From contig NC_085117.1 in the NCBI RefSeq assembly GCF_030269925.1, forward strand, positions 1,364,001 through 1,428,000: a stretch of 64,000 bases of DNA, in the 5' to 3' direction. This document shows, piece after piece, positions 63,068-64,000 of the stretch. This DNA comes from Bombyx mori (lineage: Eukaryota > Arthropoda > Insecta > Lepidoptera > Bombycidae). How positions within the stretch are numbered: the stretch's first letter is position 1; the number at the start of each line of letters is the position of its first letter. The position numbers and the translations under genes were made by a program. The notes beneath the pieces were generated by a model. That model did no database searches, was not told the origin of the DNA, and saw only the letters and a list, made by a program, of their open reading frames with translations.

Positions 63068-63552
63068 GGTTTTTTTTGTTGCTTTGATGAGTGGACGAGC
63101 TCACAGCCCACCTGGTGTTAAATGATTACTGGAACCCATAGACATCTACAACGTAAATGCGCCACCCACCTTGAGATATAAGTTCTAAGATCTCAGTATA
63201 CCTAGTTACAACGGCTGCCCCACCCTTCAGACCGAAACGCATTACTGCTTCACAGCAGAAATAGGCAGAGCGGTGGTATCTATCCGTGCGGACTAACAAG
63301 AGGTCCTACCGCCAGTAATTACGCAAATTATAATTTTGCGGGTTTGATTTTTATTACACGATGTTATTCCTTTACCGTGGAAGTCAATCGTGAACATTTG
63401 TTGAGTGCGTATTTCATTAGAAAAACTGGTACCCGCCTGAGATTCGAACACCGGTGCATCGCTCAACACGAATGCACCGCACCGGACTTTTTTTTCCGGC
63501 CGGGGGCCGAACCTCCTTCGAGGTCGTCTTATCCTTTAGGCCACGACGACTT
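63068..63552 (-). mobile_element. Bm1 SINE, full length with a GC-rich insert in the head
   Basis: The head is interrupted after 'cgaatgcacc' by about 40 bp (gcaccggacttttttttccgg and following) before 'gtcttatcctttaggccacg'. Confidence 0.9.
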
Positions 63553-63732
63553 TATGTCGAAGACGGTAATTAGTTTGGTAACAAAACGAAACGCAGCACG
63601 ATTCCCAATAGATGACAGCACGGTTGCGGTATCGTCGGAACTCGGCTAACTTCGTGCTACGACAGAGCTTAGCCAACGGAGGCGCGCAAAGACACCATCA
63701 GGACCCTGAAACTGCGATACTCTAAGACAAAT

Positions 63733-63795
63733 ATACTTTTTTGTATGGAAACTAGCGACATCTTGTAGCGGATGCCCCTAAACTTATATGTTGTT
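63733..63795. repeat. Dispersed repeat, inverse of 45719-45780
   Basis: 'agcgacatcttgtagcgg' and 'gcccctaaacttatatgttg'. Confidence 0.8.
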
Positions 63796-64000
63796 AAAAA
63801 CACGTGTGGCAATCGGGGACTGCCGCGGTAACGCTATTGCATAGCATTTTTTATCAACTTATGCACTTATAATTAGACAATAATAATTTAATATTAAAAC
63901 AATAATAAAATAAGACCACGTTATATTTATAAACATTGACAAAAGCAAAACATTAACTGTCCCCTTCACACTCTTAAACTAGACTGCGCGAGAGGGAGAT
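63796..64000. other. Window end, no gene seen
   Basis: AT-rich sequence without recognised features. Confidence 0.5.

Noticed and set aside
1..64000. CRISPR array, prophage or bacterial operon
   Set aside because: Tandem arrays present are contiguous satellites without spacers, and all genes are intron-bearing eukaryotic genes or transposons.

Overview
The window is a repeat-rich stretch of a lepidopteran genome, almost certainly the silkworm Bombyx mori or a very close relative. The main reason is the density of one tRNA-headed SINE family that matches my knowledge of Bm1: about 50 full or 5'-truncated copies on both strands. They sit among Helitron-like elements (TC...CTAG ends), two mariner-type transposons, MITEs, solo LTRs, LINE 3' ends and an intact-looking Ty1/copia retrotransposon. 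Unique sequence is limited to small exons with consensus splice sites.

Three host genes, all on the + strand, could be assembled exon by exon with matching splice phases. Gene 1 (3302-15721, ten coding exons, 351 aa) is a three-domain gelsolin/CapG-like actin-severing or capping protein with no visible signal peptide. Gene 2 (28585-42169, eleven coding exons, 401 aa) is its tandem paralogue. Its exon lengths and phases are nearly the same, but an added first coding exon encodes a signal peptide, so it is probably the secreted form. Gene 3 (43706-61841, nine coding exons, 418 aa) is a secreted Yellow/major-royal-jelly-protein family member.

Layout: 1-3.3 kb, repeats and no gene seen; 3.3-15.7 kb, gelsolin 1; 15.7-28.6 kb, intergenic, with a DD34D mariner (19975-21259, frameshifted) and a candidate promoter and 5' leader exon for gelsolin 2 near 23.7 kb; 28.6-42.2 kb, gelsolin 2, with a DD37D mariner in intron 1; 43.7-61.8 kb, the Yellow gene, with a 4,456-bp copia element (56199-60654, identical LTRs, 5-bp target duplication) in its last intron; 61.8-64 kb, repeats.

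The most unusual structures lie inside introns. A nine-copy 105-bp satellite fills gelsolin intron 4, which is 945 bp long, a multiple of three, and open in frame with both flanking exons. Introns also hold minisatellites of about 40, 25 and 134 bp, and a MITE supplies the likely polyadenylation signal of gelsolin 1. I saw no CRISPR array, bacterial-type operon or novel defence-like system. The two gelsolins are plausibly a cytosolic/secreted pair for actin handling; I see no sequence evidence tying the Yellow gene to them functionally.
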